Shown piece after piece: positions 7,018 through 16,065 of a stretch of 52,185 bases of DNA (position 1 is its first letter; the number at the start of each line of letters is the position of its first letter). This DNA is from an uncultured Lachnospiraceae bacterium. GTDB lineage: Bacteria; Bacillota; Clostridia; Lachnospirales; Lachnospiraceae. Location: positions 1 through 52,185 of the forward strand of contig CAMNEB010000002.1 in NCBI GenBank assembly GCA_946536155.1, written 5' to 3'. The notes under the pieces were generated by a model that had not been told where the DNA came from, ran no database searches, and saw only the letters and a program-made list of their open reading frames with translations. Made by a program: the position numbers and the translations under genes.

Positions 7018-8628
7018 TTATTCACCTTTGCCGCTTTTTTTTGCCTTAAGAACGTCCCGGAAATACACGATCCCCATGCATATCCAGGCGGCTGCGAGAC
7101 TGAGAAGAAGGATCACCGCGGTTTTCGGAAGAGGTCCGAGATCCCGGCTCCCCGCGTTCACTCTCTGCTCTCCGAGCCTGTACATCTGTGCCACATCCGA
7201 ATACATGCCCTGAAGATACTCATCATCGACCCTGCCTCCGCGTCTTACGGTCTTTACACAGTTTTCGACCATCTGACCCGCGGCGTTTCTGAGGGATGCA
7301 GACCCGTTAAAAACGGGTGTGATAAAGGTGTTGCCGATATTATCAAGTATCATCCTGACGCAGTCTATCTTTACCTGATAATGCTCACCGTTATCCTCAC
7401 CGCCCTTTGACAGATAGTCAAGGTATTCGGGATCGTTTAAAGCCTTGGTGGTCACGGGAACATAACCTTCTGTCTCCGAATAGCTTTCCTGCACTTTGTT
7501 TGTGAGAAGGAACTGTGCAAAGAGCCAGCTCGCAAGGACCTCCTGGGGGTCGTCCTTATTGAATATACATACGGAAGGACCCTGTGAGATCATCCTGATA
7601 TTTCCGGCATCATACTGGGGGACGGGGCGTACCACCGTTTCAAAATCCACCTTCTTGGAATCATGTATATCGGAAAGAGGGGCCCCCGATCCTATCCAGG
7701 TCGCACCCGCGGTGGAATCCACGGCGAGTATGCACTGTCCGGCATTCATAAAATTACCGGGATAGCTTGATATCTTGAATGTTGAGAAGGCTTTGGTCGC
7801 TCCGTGGGATGCGATCTCTTTTAATATCTGTCCGCATTTATCGTTGAAGATCAGGATATTTCCCTCATCATCCGAATATCCCGCATCCGCCTGCCTGAGC
7901 ATGGTGATGAGCATATTGTCGGTGGATTTATATATGAAGGGGATCATCACATCCTGTCCGTTTACCGCATATGTTCCGTCGGGATTCTGTGCAAGTGCGG
8001 CCTCGGATACCTCCCAGACCCAGTCCCATGTCGGAATATCGGGGATCTCATATCCCATGGCCTCAACATATGTCTTGTTGATATAGAGCGCCTCGGACGA
8101 CCTCATGAAGGGAAGTCCCATCAGATGGCCCGAAAGCTCAAGCTCGCCGAGATACTGCGGTACTATCTCGCCTGCAGAAGGCCCGTCAAAACGTATCTCG
8201 CTTCCGCCGAGTCCGTATTTTTCATCGTTTATGACATCATCGAGGCACACCACCTCTCCGGAACCCGTCATATAAGTTGCGATATGATCGGGATATGTGA
8301 TGCATACATTCGGTGTGGTATCGGTTGATATATTGGTTATGACATCGTTATAGATCGCCGAATAATCCGTATAGAGCTTCATGTTCACATCGACATTCGG
8401 ATACAGCGCTTCGAAATCTTCGACGCATTTTGCGTAGATCTCAGTCTGGGTCTTGTTTGTATCGTTCTTGGCCCAGAATACTATCTCTATATCCCTTGAA
8501 TCGTCAAAGCTTTCCGGCATCACAAAATCGCCACGGGCATTTCCGCCGTGGCATCCCGCAAGTCCCAGAGCCAGTGCCGAAAGGGAAAATGCCATCATAT
8601 GAGATTTGATTTTTTTCAGACTGATCAT
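7018..8628 (-). CDS. ABC sugar-type solute-binding lipoprotein with C-terminal membrane helix
   Basis: An extracellular binding protein of solute-binding family 1 (CUT1 type), 536 residues. A signal peptide ends at the lipobox LAGC with Cys26. The mature part begins with IEIVFWAKNDTNKTQTEI, the usual first strand and helix, and contains PQYLGELELSGHLMGLPF and TWDWVWEVSEAA typical of family 1. Unusually the C-terminus has a proline-marked stretch and then a strong hydrophobic helix (about 503-522) and a basic tail, predicting a second membrane anchor. It overlaps the permease stop by 4 bases and is the last gene of the operon that starts near 18.25 kb. The ligand is unknown; oligosaccharides or glycerophosphodiesters are possible from the family. 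Confidence 0.88.
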   Translation of the reverse strand: MISLKKIKSHMMAFSLSALALGLAGCHGGNARGDFVMPESFDDSRDIEIVFWAKNDTNKTQTEIYAKCVEDFEALYPNVDVNMKLYTDYSAIYNDVITNISTDTTPNVCITYPDHIATYMTGSGEVVCLDDVINDEKYGLGGSEIRFDGPSAGEIVPQYLGELELSGHLMGLPFMRSSEALYINKTYVEAMGYEIPDIPTWDWVWEVSEAALAQNPDGTYAVNGQDVMIPFIYKSTDNMLITMLRQADAGYSDDEGNILIFNDKCGQILKEIASHGATKAFSTFKISSYPGNFMNAGQCILAVDSTAGATWIGSGAPLSDIHDSKKVDFETVVRPVPQYDAGNIRMISQGPSVCIFNKDDPQEVLASWLFAQFLLTNKVQESYSETEGYVPVTTKALNDPEYLDYLSKGGEDNGEHYQVKIDCVRMILDNIGNTFITPVFNGSASLRNAAGQMVENCVKTVRRGGRVDDEYLQGMYSDVAQMYRLGEQRVNAGSRDLGPLPKTAVILLLSLAAAWICMGIVYFRDVLKAKKSGKGE

Positions 8629-9452
8629 CCCTTTGTTCCGCCTCTCGATACGCCTGCCATTATCTGTTTTCTGAATATAAGGAAAAGGATTATGAGCGGA
8701 AGTGAGATGACCACCACAGCCGCCATCATGGCGGGGATGTTCTCTCTTCCGAATCCGTTCTGTCTTATCTCCTGAATTCCGTTTGAAACGAGGAAATAGT
8801 TCTTGTCATCGGTGATGAGCCTGGGCCATACATATGAGTTCCAGCACTCTATGACCTTCAGGATGATGATAGTGACGACCGTGGGACGGCATATGGGAAG
8901 CATCACTCTGAACAGGTACTTAAGGTCGCTCGTTCCGTCAACCTTGGCGGCATAGTAGAGCTGGTCCGGAACCTGGGCAAAATTCTCTCTCAGCAGATAT
9001 ACATAAAAAACGCTCATGACGGACGGAAGGATCAGTCCGGTAAAGGTATTCCTCAGGTTCATATTCGTGATGGTGACAAAATTGGTGATGACTATCAGCT
9101 CGCTCGGTATCATCATCATGGAAAGGAATACCGTAAAGAGCAGATCCCTTCCCTTAAACTCGAGCCTTGAAAACGCAAATGCCGCAAGGGTTATGACAAT
9201 GACCATCACCGCGGTGGTGACTACGGTGAAGATCAGAGTGTTCAAAAGATACCGCCCGAGGGGAACCTGTGAAAAAGCCCCCGAATAGTTTGCGAATGTG
9301 GGATCCGTTACATAGAATTTAGGGATCTTCTCTCCGTTATAGGATGCATAGCTCTTAAAAGAGGTGAGCACCATCCAGTAGAAGGGAAACAGGACCATGA
9401 TCCCCCATATACTTAAGAATGCATATATGATGATCTTCTTAATCTTTTCCAT
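8625..9452 (-). CDS. ABC transporter permease, MalG/UgpE type
   Basis: A 275-residue inner membrane permease with six predicted helices. The cytoplasmic EAA loop that contacts the ATPase is visible as YYAAKVDGTSDLKYLFRVML. The C-terminus IMAGVSRGGTKG is typical of MalG-like subunits. It lies 8 bases after the partner permease and overlaps the binding-protein start by 4 bases. Together with the other permease it forms the membrane channel of a CUT1-family importer. Confidence 0.92.
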   Translation of the reverse strand: MEKIKKIIIYAFLSIWGIMVLFPFYWMVLTSFKSYASYNGEKIPKFYVTDPTFANYSGAFSQVPLGRYLLNTLIFTVVTTAVMVIVITLAAFAFSRLEFKGRDLLFTVFLSMMMIPSELIVITNFVTITNMNLRNTFTGLILPSVMSVFYVYLLRENFAQVPDQLYYAAKVDGTSDLKYLFRVMLPICRPTVVTIIILKVIECWNSYVWPRLITDDKNYFLVSNGIQEIRQNGFGRENIPAMMAAVVVISLPLIILFLIFRKQIMAGVSRGGTKG

Positions 9453-9460
9453 ATATCCAC

Positions 9461-10357
9461 CTACGAATAGAAAACATGTTTTTTGCTCACCAGGAGATTG
9501 ATGCTGGTTATGGTGAGGACGATGGCAAAGAGTATTATCGCTGCAGCCGAGGCAAAAGAAGGATATCCGCCGCTGTCCCCGTAGAGCATGTCATAGACAT
9601 ATCCGACTATTGTGTTCATGCCCGCGGCATTAAGATCCGTTCCGAACAGTGCGACGGCATCCGAATATTCCTTGAAAGCACCAATGAAGCCGGTGATGAC
9701 CAGGTAGAAGATCGTAGGGGATATCATCGGAAGTGTGATCCTGAAAAACACTCTCATGCTTCCGGTCCCGTCAACCCTGGCCGCATTGTAATAGGTCTTG
9801 TTGACAGAAGCCAGTGCGCTGGTGAGCAGAAGCACTTTAAAGGGAAGGACCACCCATATGATGTAGAAGCACATCACGAACATCTTGGCCCAGTACGGAC
9901 CGTCTATGAAGTCGACGCTCTTTCCGCCGAACATGGTGATCAGAAGGTTTACCAGTCCGTCCGAGTATGCGGTCTTTTTGAACAGGACCATGAAGACAAG
10001 TCCCACCGCAAGGGTGTTGGTGACGTAGGGAAGGAAATATATGGTCTGGAACAGCTCACGCACCTTTGTGACGGAGCTCAGCGCCAGAGAGATGAGCAGC
10101 GCAAATCCCGTAGACAGCGGCACCGTGATGATGACCATCAGGAATGTGTTCCTGACCGCCTGCAGAAAATACGTGTCATGTAGAACATATGAGAAATTAT
10201 AAAGGCCCGTTCCGCCGGATCTCTGGGATACGAAGTTGTATCCCTCTTCAAAGGAGTATACGAACACATCCAGCAGGGGGTAGACCATGAAAACGATCAT
10301 GAATATAAGTGCAGGCAGCAGATAGAGCCATGCTTTTATATTGTTCTTTTCAATCAT
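9461..10357 (-). CDS. ABC transporter permease, MalF/UgpA type
   Basis: A permease of about 298 residues starting MIEKNNIKAWLYLLPAL, with six hydrophobic helices. The EAA loop is YYNAARVDGTGSMRVFFRI. I take the ATG at 10357 as the start. An ATG at 10393 would overlap the FRG gene by 20 bases and lacks a ribosome-binding site, whereas 10357 follows GAGG and AAGG stretches. It sits 16 bases after the FRG-domain gene. It pairs with the following MalG-type subunit. Confidence 0.9.
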   Translation of the reverse strand: MIEKNNIKAWLYLLPALIFMIVFMVYPLLDVFVYSFEEGYNFVSQRSGGTGLYNFSYVLHDTYFLQAVRNTFLMVIITVPLSTGFALLISLALSSVTKVRELFQTIYFLPYVTNTLAVGLVFMVLFKKTAYSDGLVNLLITMFGGKSVDFIDGPYWAKMFVMCFYIIWVVLPFKVLLLTSALASVNKTYYNAARVDGTGSMRVFFRITLPMISPTIFYLVITGFIGAFKEYSDAVALFGTDLNAAGMNTIVGYVYDMLYGDSGGYPSFASAAAIILFAIVLTITSINLLVSKKHVFYS

Positions 10358-10373
10358 TGCCTTAACATCCTCA

Positions 10374-11144
10374 TCAGCGGGTACCGGCATCACCGTACTT
10401 GATGGTGCTCACCAGATCCTTGATCAACTGTGTATTCATAAAGAGCGAGTCTTCGGTAATATGCTTTTCGGCCAGCTCTTTGAGGATCTTTTTCTTATGC
10501 TCCGAAGAAATGACGATGGTGTCAAAAACATCCTTCTGATCTATTCCTTCTTTTTCAAGTATCTTCTCGAGGCTCATCTCGTCCCTGCCCCAGAGAAGGA
10601 ACAGGCCGCGCTGGGAATATATCCTGTCGAACTGCCTTGTGGCCTCGACAAAGATCGGCATATCCAGTCCGTCATCGCCGACCATCCTGGTATCGCTCTT
10701 ATCCACATAGTGCTGGAGCCATCTGTACAGATATTCGTTGCTCCTGACTATCTCGGCGCTGTTCTTTTTATGTTTTCTGAGGATCCACTCATATCTGCTC
10801 TTGTTGAAAACATATACCTTGCCGTCGTTCTCATAATATCTTCCCTTTGCGTCAAAGCAGGCAAAGAAAAGGCCGACTGTATAGGAATAGGAAAAATCCA
10901 GCATCCTGGTGGGAAGAGAAAAATGCTGAGCGATCTCGATACAGGTAAGTTCATCGTATCCGAAAACCTTCTTCATCTCGTCCACGAACCTGAACATCTG
11001 TGCATCAGCAGTCTGTATATGTGTTTCCCTGAGTCCGGAGGGGATCAGCACAAAATCACTGACGGGCTGACCTCTGAAGAGGATCACATCCCCTCTTCCT
11101 CCGAGAGCATCACAGAATTCATTGTATGATGTTATCTTATCCAT
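10374..11144 (-). CDS. FRG-domain protein
   Basis: A 256-residue soluble protein with the FRG signature near the N-terminus (LFRGQ, F23-Q26). The downstream family core is EIAQHFSLPTRMLDFSYSYT, followed by a small-residue helix (GLFFACFD). FRG domains are found alone or fused to many partners in bacteria and phages, and their biochemical activity is not established to my knowledge. There is no signal peptide and no membrane helix. The gene is wedged between the ABC ATPase (5-base gap) and the first permease (16-base gap), all on one strand, so it is almost certainly co-expressed with the transporter. No toxin, antitoxin or restriction gene adjoins it. Confidence 0.85.
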   Translation of the reverse strand: MDKITSYNEFCDALGGRGDVILFRGQPVSDFVLIPSGLRETHIQTADAQMFRFVDEMKKVFGYDELTCIEIAQHFSLPTRMLDFSYSYTVGLFFACFDAKGRYYENDGKVYVFNKSRYEWILRKHKKNSAEIVRSNEYLYRWLQHYVDKSDTRMVGDDGLDMPIFVEATRQFDRIYSQRGLFLLWGRDEMSLEKILEKEGIDQKDVFDTIVISSEHKKKILKELAEKHITEDSLFMNTQLIKDLVSTIKYGDAGTR

Positions 11145-11149
11145 ATCGT

Positions 11150-12250
11150 TTACTGCTTATCCGGCCTGATCCTTTCACCGGTCTCCGCATCAAAAACATG
11201 AACCTTTCCGGGTCTTAATCTGAATCTGACGGTCTTAATGCCTTCTTCGGGTCTTTCATCGGAATCTATTATCGATCTGACAACGGGTGCTTCGCATGCG
11301 GGATTTACAGACACTATACTGATATCCCTTCCCATGACCTCGACTCTGTCAAGTTCACATTTAAAGGGTCCCTGTGGATCGTAGATGAATCCCTCCGGTC
11401 TGATGCCGGCCTTGACGGGGCCGTCCTTTACTCCCGGGATATCGAGCACCGCATCATCGCCTATCATGAGCCTGCCCTTCTCGGCTCTTCCGTCAAATAC
11501 ATTAATGGCGGGGGTTCCGAGGAATTTTGCGACGAAGAGATTGACGGGATCATCATATACTTCCTGAGGTTTTCCGGACTGATGGAGCTCACCGTCCTTC
11601 ATTACGACAATGGTGTCGGAAATACTCATGGCCTCTTCCTGGTCATGGGTGACAAAAACGGTGGTGACTCCGGTCTCTTTCTGGATCCTGCGTATCTCCT
11701 CCCTGGTCTGAAGCCTCAGTCTCGCATCAAGGTTGGAAAGAGGTTCATCCATGAGAAGGAGTCTGGGAGTCTTTACAAGAGCCCTTGCGATGGCGACTCT
11801 CTGCTGCTGTCCTCCGGAGAGTTCTCCCGGTTTTCTGTCCATGAGCCTGTCTATCTGGACAAGCTTTGCGACCCTTTCCGCTCTCTCCTTCATGGCTTCC
11901 TTCGTCATCTTCTCCGCGCCTTTGAGATTGCCGAGAGGGAAGATTATGTTGTTGTACACGCTCATATGCGGGTAAAGTGCATAGTTCTGGAACACCATCC
12001 CCACGCCCCTGAGTTCCGGTGACACGTTTGTCACATCGTCCTCACCGAAAAAGATCTTTCCGGATGTGGGCTTTTCGAGACCGCATATCATATTGAGCAT
12101 GGTACTCTTTCCGCAGCCTGAAGGCCCGAGCAGCGCAACGAGCTTGCCGTCCGGTATCTCAAAGGAAAAGTTCTTTACTGCGGTGACCCCTTCACCCTTC
12201 CCGCCTCTCGGCGGGAATTGTTTGGTCAGTCCTTCCAATACAACTTTCAT
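11150..12250 (-). CDS. ABC transporter ATP-binding protein, MalK/UgpC type
   Basis: A 366-residue ATPase energising the importer encoded downstream. Walker A GPSGCGKST (42-50), Q-loop in MVFQNYALYPHMSV, signature LSGGQ (144-148), Walker B LLLMDEP (164-170) and H-loop His202 in FVTHDQEEA are all intact. The C-terminal third is a regulatory TOBE/OB domain (AGIRPEGF, then VEVMGRD), as in MalK, MsmX and UgpC. It begins 19 bases after tldE. Some Firmicute ATPases of this type serve several importers, but this one is embedded in a full transporter operon. Confidence 0.93.
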   Translation of the reverse strand: MKVVLEGLTKQFPPRGGKGEGVTAVKNFSFEIPDGKLVALLGPSGCGKSTMLNMICGLEKPTSGKIFFGEDDVTNVSPELRGVGMVFQNYALYPHMSVYNNIIFPLGNLKGAEKMTKEAMKERAERVAKLVQIDRLMDRKPGELSGGQQQRVAIARALVKTPRLLLMDEPLSNLDARLRLQTREEIRRIQKETGVTTVFVTHDQEEAMSISDTIVVMKDGELHQSGKPQEVYDDPVNLFVAKFLGTPAINVFDGRAEKGRLMIGDDAVLDIPGVKDGPVKAGIRPEGFIYDPQGPFKCELDRVEVMGRDISIVSVNPACEAPVVRSIIDSDERPEEGIKTVRFRLRPGKVHVFDAETGERIRPDKQ

Positions 12251-12269
12251 GTTTTTTCTCCAAAAAAGA

Positions 12270-13556
12270 TCATTCGGCTCCGGTCACGGTAACACCGGCA
12301 ATCCTTGTGTATGAGGGAATGATGGCACTGTCATAAAGGGTTCTTTCCCGGCTCATCTTCATATCTGATATGAGCTCTCTCAGATTTCCGGATACAGAGC
12401 CTCCGGTAACGGGTCTGACAGTTCCGTCAGCTTCATGAAGGTAAGCGAGTCTTATCTCTCCGAACATGTCGCCTGTCAGGGTATCAACCTGGAAATCGGA
12501 AAAGAACACGCACTCGAGGACCGGGCCTTTCAGCAGTTCTTCGGCGGAATAAGAGCCGCCTTCAACCTCATAATTTCCGACTATGAATGTGTCCTTTTCA
12601 TTCAGGTAATATGAGAATCTTGAGCTGCCGTGGAAGGAAACGGGAACGTTTTCCTCCATGAGAAGGGTATCCTTTATGGGACTGCCCTCTTCATCCGTGA
12701 CACGGTTGAGCGAAGATCCTTCAACGGATCTGAGCGCTCTTAATGTAACCTTGTCTCCCTTTACATCCTCTGCTATGGGCTCGCCTTTTTTGAACGGCGA
12801 ATATTTCATATAGATAAATGAAGTATCAAGACCGTCCTTGAATAATTCGTATATCCTGAGAGCATCCTCGCTGGAAAAGACAACATCGCACTTTTCGAGA
12901 TTCGGAGTGTTCTGAGCTCTGAGTCTTGCCCTTCCGTGCTCCATGGTCTTTCCGATATCGGCTTTGAGTGCCTCTTTCTGACATTCTCCGGAATCATAGA
13001 GTTTGTAGAATTCTATCTCATGATCACCGTTTTTGGCGTTTACCACCGTATCGAGCAGAGAAACAGGGTACTTTTCGGTAACGTCCGTTCCGGTGCTGGT
13101 AACGATCCTTCTCTCCACGGAGGAAACAAATATCTCATAGCTGTTCATATATGTCTCTTCCGTCTCGGGTATGGACTTGAAGGTATTGATAAAGTCAGCG
13201 GATATCGCATTCAGATCGATATCCCTGTCAGGGATCTCAAGGTCCTGCGCGGGAGCCTTCAGTTCATAGTATTTATCCTTTACGAGACCTGCCTGGAATA
13301 TAAGATCCTTTATCGTAAGCTCTATGTATTCCTTTGTTTCATCGGGGCCGACCTCTGCGGAGGCGCTTCCCACATACTCCCTGTCCTTGCTTGCGACAAA
13401 TACGGTGATCAGTATGTTCTCGAGGCTCTTTGATCTGTTCTGGTCAAGATCGTGCCTGATAAAATAGAATTCCCATCCTTTTTTGACGGTATCTGTGATC
13501 CTCCAGGCGTCAGCCCCGCTTTTTTTCAGTAATTCAATGATCTCATCTGTTTTCAT
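12270..13556 (-). CDS. TldE/PmbA-like subunit of the TldD/E metalloprotease
   Basis: A 428-residue protein of the PmbA/TldE family. It lacks the zinc-binding HExxxH helix, as expected for the non-catalytic partner. The C-terminal half has family-like beta segments such as FIVGNYEVEGGSYSAEELL and ends in IAGVTVTGAE. TldE with TldD forms a heterodimeric protease that degrades small unfolded peptides and matures some ribosomally made peptides. The start codon overlaps the tldD stop by one base (TAATG), giving tight coupling. Sequence divergence from enterobacterial PmbA appears high, so the family call rests mainly on its pairing and on C-terminal motifs. Confidence 0.8.
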   Translation of the reverse strand: MKTDEIIELLKKSGADAWRITDTVKKGWEFYFIRHDLDQNRSKSLENILITVFVASKDREYVGSASAEVGPDETKEYIELTIKDLIFQAGLVKDKYYELKAPAQDLEIPDRDIDLNAISADFINTFKSIPETEETYMNSYEIFVSSVERRIVTSTGTDVTEKYPVSLLDTVVNAKNGDHEIEFYKLYDSGECQKEALKADIGKTMEHGRARLRAQNTPNLEKCDVVFSSEDALRIYELFKDGLDTSFIYMKYSPFKKGEPIAEDVKGDKVTLRALRSVEGSSLNRVTDEEGSPIKDTLLMEENVPVSFHGSSRFSYYLNEKDTFIVGNYEVEGGSYSAEELLKGPVLECVFFSDFQVDTLTGDMFGEIRLAYLHEADGTVRPVTGGSVSGNLRELISDMKMSRERTLYDSAIIPSYTRIAGVTVTGAE

Positions 13557-14989
13557 TATCCGAGCCTCCCTCTGGTCTTAAGATACGGGCCGCCGTCGGC
13601 AACCTTGACCCACTCTTTATGTCCTTTTCCGCATCCGCCGCTTCCGAAGACTTCTCTGTCGGATGAACACATGGAAATACTGCCGAGAAGATCCGGAACA
13701 TATCCGGTCATGATGACAGGGGAAACAACTCTTCCGGTGAGCTTTCCGTCCTTTATCTCTCTGCCTTTCTGTATGATGCACTGTATTCCCCAGTGCTTGG
13801 GGTCTTCCATTCCGCTCTGCATTCCCTCAAGGAGGAATCCGTATTTGATGGAAGAGATCATCTCCTCTTTGGAATACGTGCCGGAATCAAACATCGTATT
13901 GGTCATACGTGTATAGACCTTGTGGGAGAAATTCTCCCTCTTTCCGTTTCCGGTGGGAACGGTTCCGAGTCTCTTTGCGGCAAGTGCATCGCAGATTCCG
14001 GTTTTGAGGATGCCGTTTTCGATCTCCGTGACATCTCCCGCCATGACGCCTTCGTCATCGAAGAAATAGCTGGTGACATCTTCGGCACAGAGCGCGCCTT
14101 CATGCATCGTGACATTGTCCGAAGCGACTCTCTTTCCGATATATTCTGCTCCGAGGGCACGGTTTTTGACGAACATATCCATCTCAACGCCGTGGCCGAA
14201 TGCCTCATGGGCGATGAGTCCGGTGACCTCGGGAGATGTTATGATGTCGTATTCTCCGGGCTCGATGGACTCTGCTCCGAGAAGCTCTGCGGCTCCGTTT
14301 ACCACATCGGGAAGGATCTCTTCCATCTCATCAAAAAGCTCGGGTCCCTTTATTCCGGATACGGATCTGTAATCTTCCTTTATTCTGCCATCGGATGCCA
14401 CAACCGCGGCAACGATCCCTTCGCTGTAGACATAGGACTGTCTGAGATCCCTGTTTTTTGTCAGGAACATCTTGCTGATGTGGGTTGACTGGGCGCGTGC
14501 TATGCACTCGATCATCTTGTCGTTCATAGCCATACCCTTGTCGGAGATGGCGGTAAGTTTGTTAACCAGGGTCTTAAGATCCGCCTCCTCGGGGAGCATG
14601 CCCGTTTCCTTCTGACCGAAGAATTCGCAGGGATCATCATCAAGGGGATCCGTCTCAAATACATTTGTCTCTGTGCTCTCAAGGAGTCTGTCCTGCATAG
14701 AGAGCTGGTCTCTTATCTCCTTTATCACAGCGGCGGTATCGTTCCAGTCTGCAGTATTCACCGCATACTCGCTGTATTTTCTGTTTTTGCAGACTCTTAT
14801 GACCACACCTCTTTCCGTGGTCATGGTCTTGTTGGATACGGTCTTGGCCTTGCTTCCGACCCTTATCATAAGACCCTTTGAATCAGTGCAGAGGGCACTG
14901 ACATAATCATGATCCGACGAAAGATCTTCGATCGCCTTTTTGACGGAAGGCGCGATCTGCGTCAGATATTCTGAAAATGGAGTTTTCAT
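13556..14989 (-). CDS. TldD-like metalloprotease catalytic subunit
   Basis: A 477-residue cytosolic protein with the family's zinc motif HEAFGH (261-266, HExxxH) in GLIAHEAFGHGVEMD. The C-terminal half has other family landmarks, including a FFDDEGVMAGDVTEIENGIL stretch and a Gly-rich segment near GSGGCGKGH. It should form the active subunit of the TldD/E peptidase with the next gene. It begins at an ATG overlapping the stop of the second licD gene by one base (TAATG). The location in a sugar-type transporter operon is unusual for a peptide protease. Confidence 0.9.
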   Translation of the reverse strand: MKTPFSEYLTQIAPSVKKAIEDLSSDHDYVSALCTDSKGLMIRVGSKAKTVSNKTMTTERGVVIRVCKNRKYSEYAVNTADWNDTAAVIKEIRDQLSMQDRLLESTETNVFETDPLDDDPCEFFGQKETGMLPEEADLKTLVNKLTAISDKGMAMNDKMIECIARAQSTHISKMFLTKNRDLRQSYVYSEGIVAAVVASDGRIKEDYRSVSGIKGPELFDEMEEILPDVVNGAAELLGAESIEPGEYDIITSPEVTGLIAHEAFGHGVEMDMFVKNRALGAEYIGKRVASDNVTMHEGALCAEDVTSYFFDDEGVMAGDVTEIENGILKTGICDALAAKRLGTVPTGNGKRENFSHKVYTRMTNTMFDSGTYSKEEMISSIKYGFLLEGMQSGMEDPKHWGIQCIIQKGREIKDGKLTGRVVSPVIMTGYVPDLLGSISMCSSDREVFGSGGCGKGHKEWVKVADGGPYLKTRGRLG

Positions 14990-16056
14990 TATTCCTGTTC
15001 CTTTCTGTATATTTGATCGAGGACCGTTTTCTTTTCCGGATCCTCATCATAGACATCCATTATGTAATATGCCGGCATGTCTTCGGCATATTCGGGATTT
15101 TTGATCACATGATCCCTGACCCATCTCTCCTGCTGCTTGTAATAAGGATATTCATGGGGCGAGGCATTCACGGGCTTCATATAGCCTTTTCCGTAATTGA
15201 TGGAAAGAACCTCATCATATCCCGCGGGAGCATATACGCTTCCCTTTTCGAAAGGGATCTCTATGCTCTTCGAAAAAGCCTTTTTGGGGAAGATCATATG
15301 GGGATGGCCGGTTGTCATGTGTGCCATGCATGCGACCATATCCGCATCCTTGCTCTTTGTGTAGGAAGACAGCCTGACGGCAAGGTCGTTGAGCTGGCGG
15401 AGGACATCTCCCCTTTTATCTATCTTCACGCCGGTCGCCCGGTAAATGGAATCGTATGCCTGATCCAGATCTATCCCCGCATAAGCGCCGTCCGGTATGC
15501 TGTATCTCTCCCAGTTAAGGCTCTTGTATCTGAAGCATACGCTGAGGATGAACTTGTTTATCTCTATGATCGTTCTGTACTCTTCGGAGTTGCGGGGGAC
15601 ATAGTCCATGGGATAGACATCGAGTCCCACGGTATAAGGGAAACGGTGGTGCGCATCAAGATACGGCGGGTTAAAGTCTGCCTTATGGATATTGTTGATC
15701 CTGGTGATCCCGAGTCCGTCGGTGTAGAAACCGTCCTCCGGATACTGCCTGTCATATGTCTCGACAAAATATCCCGGCATCTCCTTTGCGGCATACTGAA
15801 GGAAAAGATTGTAATCCCCCCTCAGCATGCATACATCCATATCATCATCCCAGGGGATGAAGCCTTTATGTCTGACGGCTCCGAGAAGAGTTCCGCAGAA
15901 AGCAAACCACTTCAGGGAGTGTCTCGAGCAGACGGCATCAAAATCCTCCAGCACCTGAAGCTGTGCTGCCCAGCATCTCTTCATGAGAGAATTGACTTTA
16001 AATCCGCATCTTTCCTCATCGGAATAGAATTGTTCATCTGTTTTAAAAGAGATCAT
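14989..16056 (-). CDS. LicD-family phosphotransferase, copy 2
   Basis: A 355-residue cytosolic protein with the LicD core near residues 45-80: LKWFAFCGTLLGAVRHKG, then IPWDDDMDVCM, whose Asp cluster is the proposed metal site. LicD enzymes belong to the nucleotidyltransferase fold and transfer phosphocholine or similar groups to surface glycans in pneumococcus and Haemophilus. The substrate here is unknown. It is a clear paralogue of the preceding gene, sharing long aligned stretches at both ends, including a similar N-terminal MKRCWAAQLQVLE and C-terminal ASPHEYPYY. It begins 9 bases after that gene and overlaps tldD by one base. Confidence 0.9.
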   Translation of the reverse strand: MISFKTDEQFYSDEERCGFKVNSLMKRCWAAQLQVLEDFDAVCSRHSLKWFAFCGTLLGAVRHKGFIPWDDDMDVCMLRGDYNLFLQYAAKEMPGYFVETYDRQYPEDGFYTDGLGITRINNIHKADFNPPYLDAHHRFPYTVGLDVYPMDYVPRNSEEYRTIIEINKFILSVCFRYKSLNWERYSIPDGAYAGIDLDQAYDSIYRATGVKIDKRGDVLRQLNDLAVRLSSYTKSKDADMVACMAHMTTGHPHMIFPKKAFSKSIEIPFEKGSVYAPAGYDEVLSINYGKGYMKPVNASPHEYPYYKQQERWVRDHVIKNPEYAEDMPAYYIMDVYDEDPEKKTVLDQIYRKEQE

Positions 16057-16065
16057 CTCTGCTCC

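Noticed and set aside
10374-11144. FRG gene as part of a toxin-antitoxin or phage-defence island
   Set aside because: No antitoxin, nuclease, methylase or mobile gene adjoins it; spacing ties it to the transporter genes.
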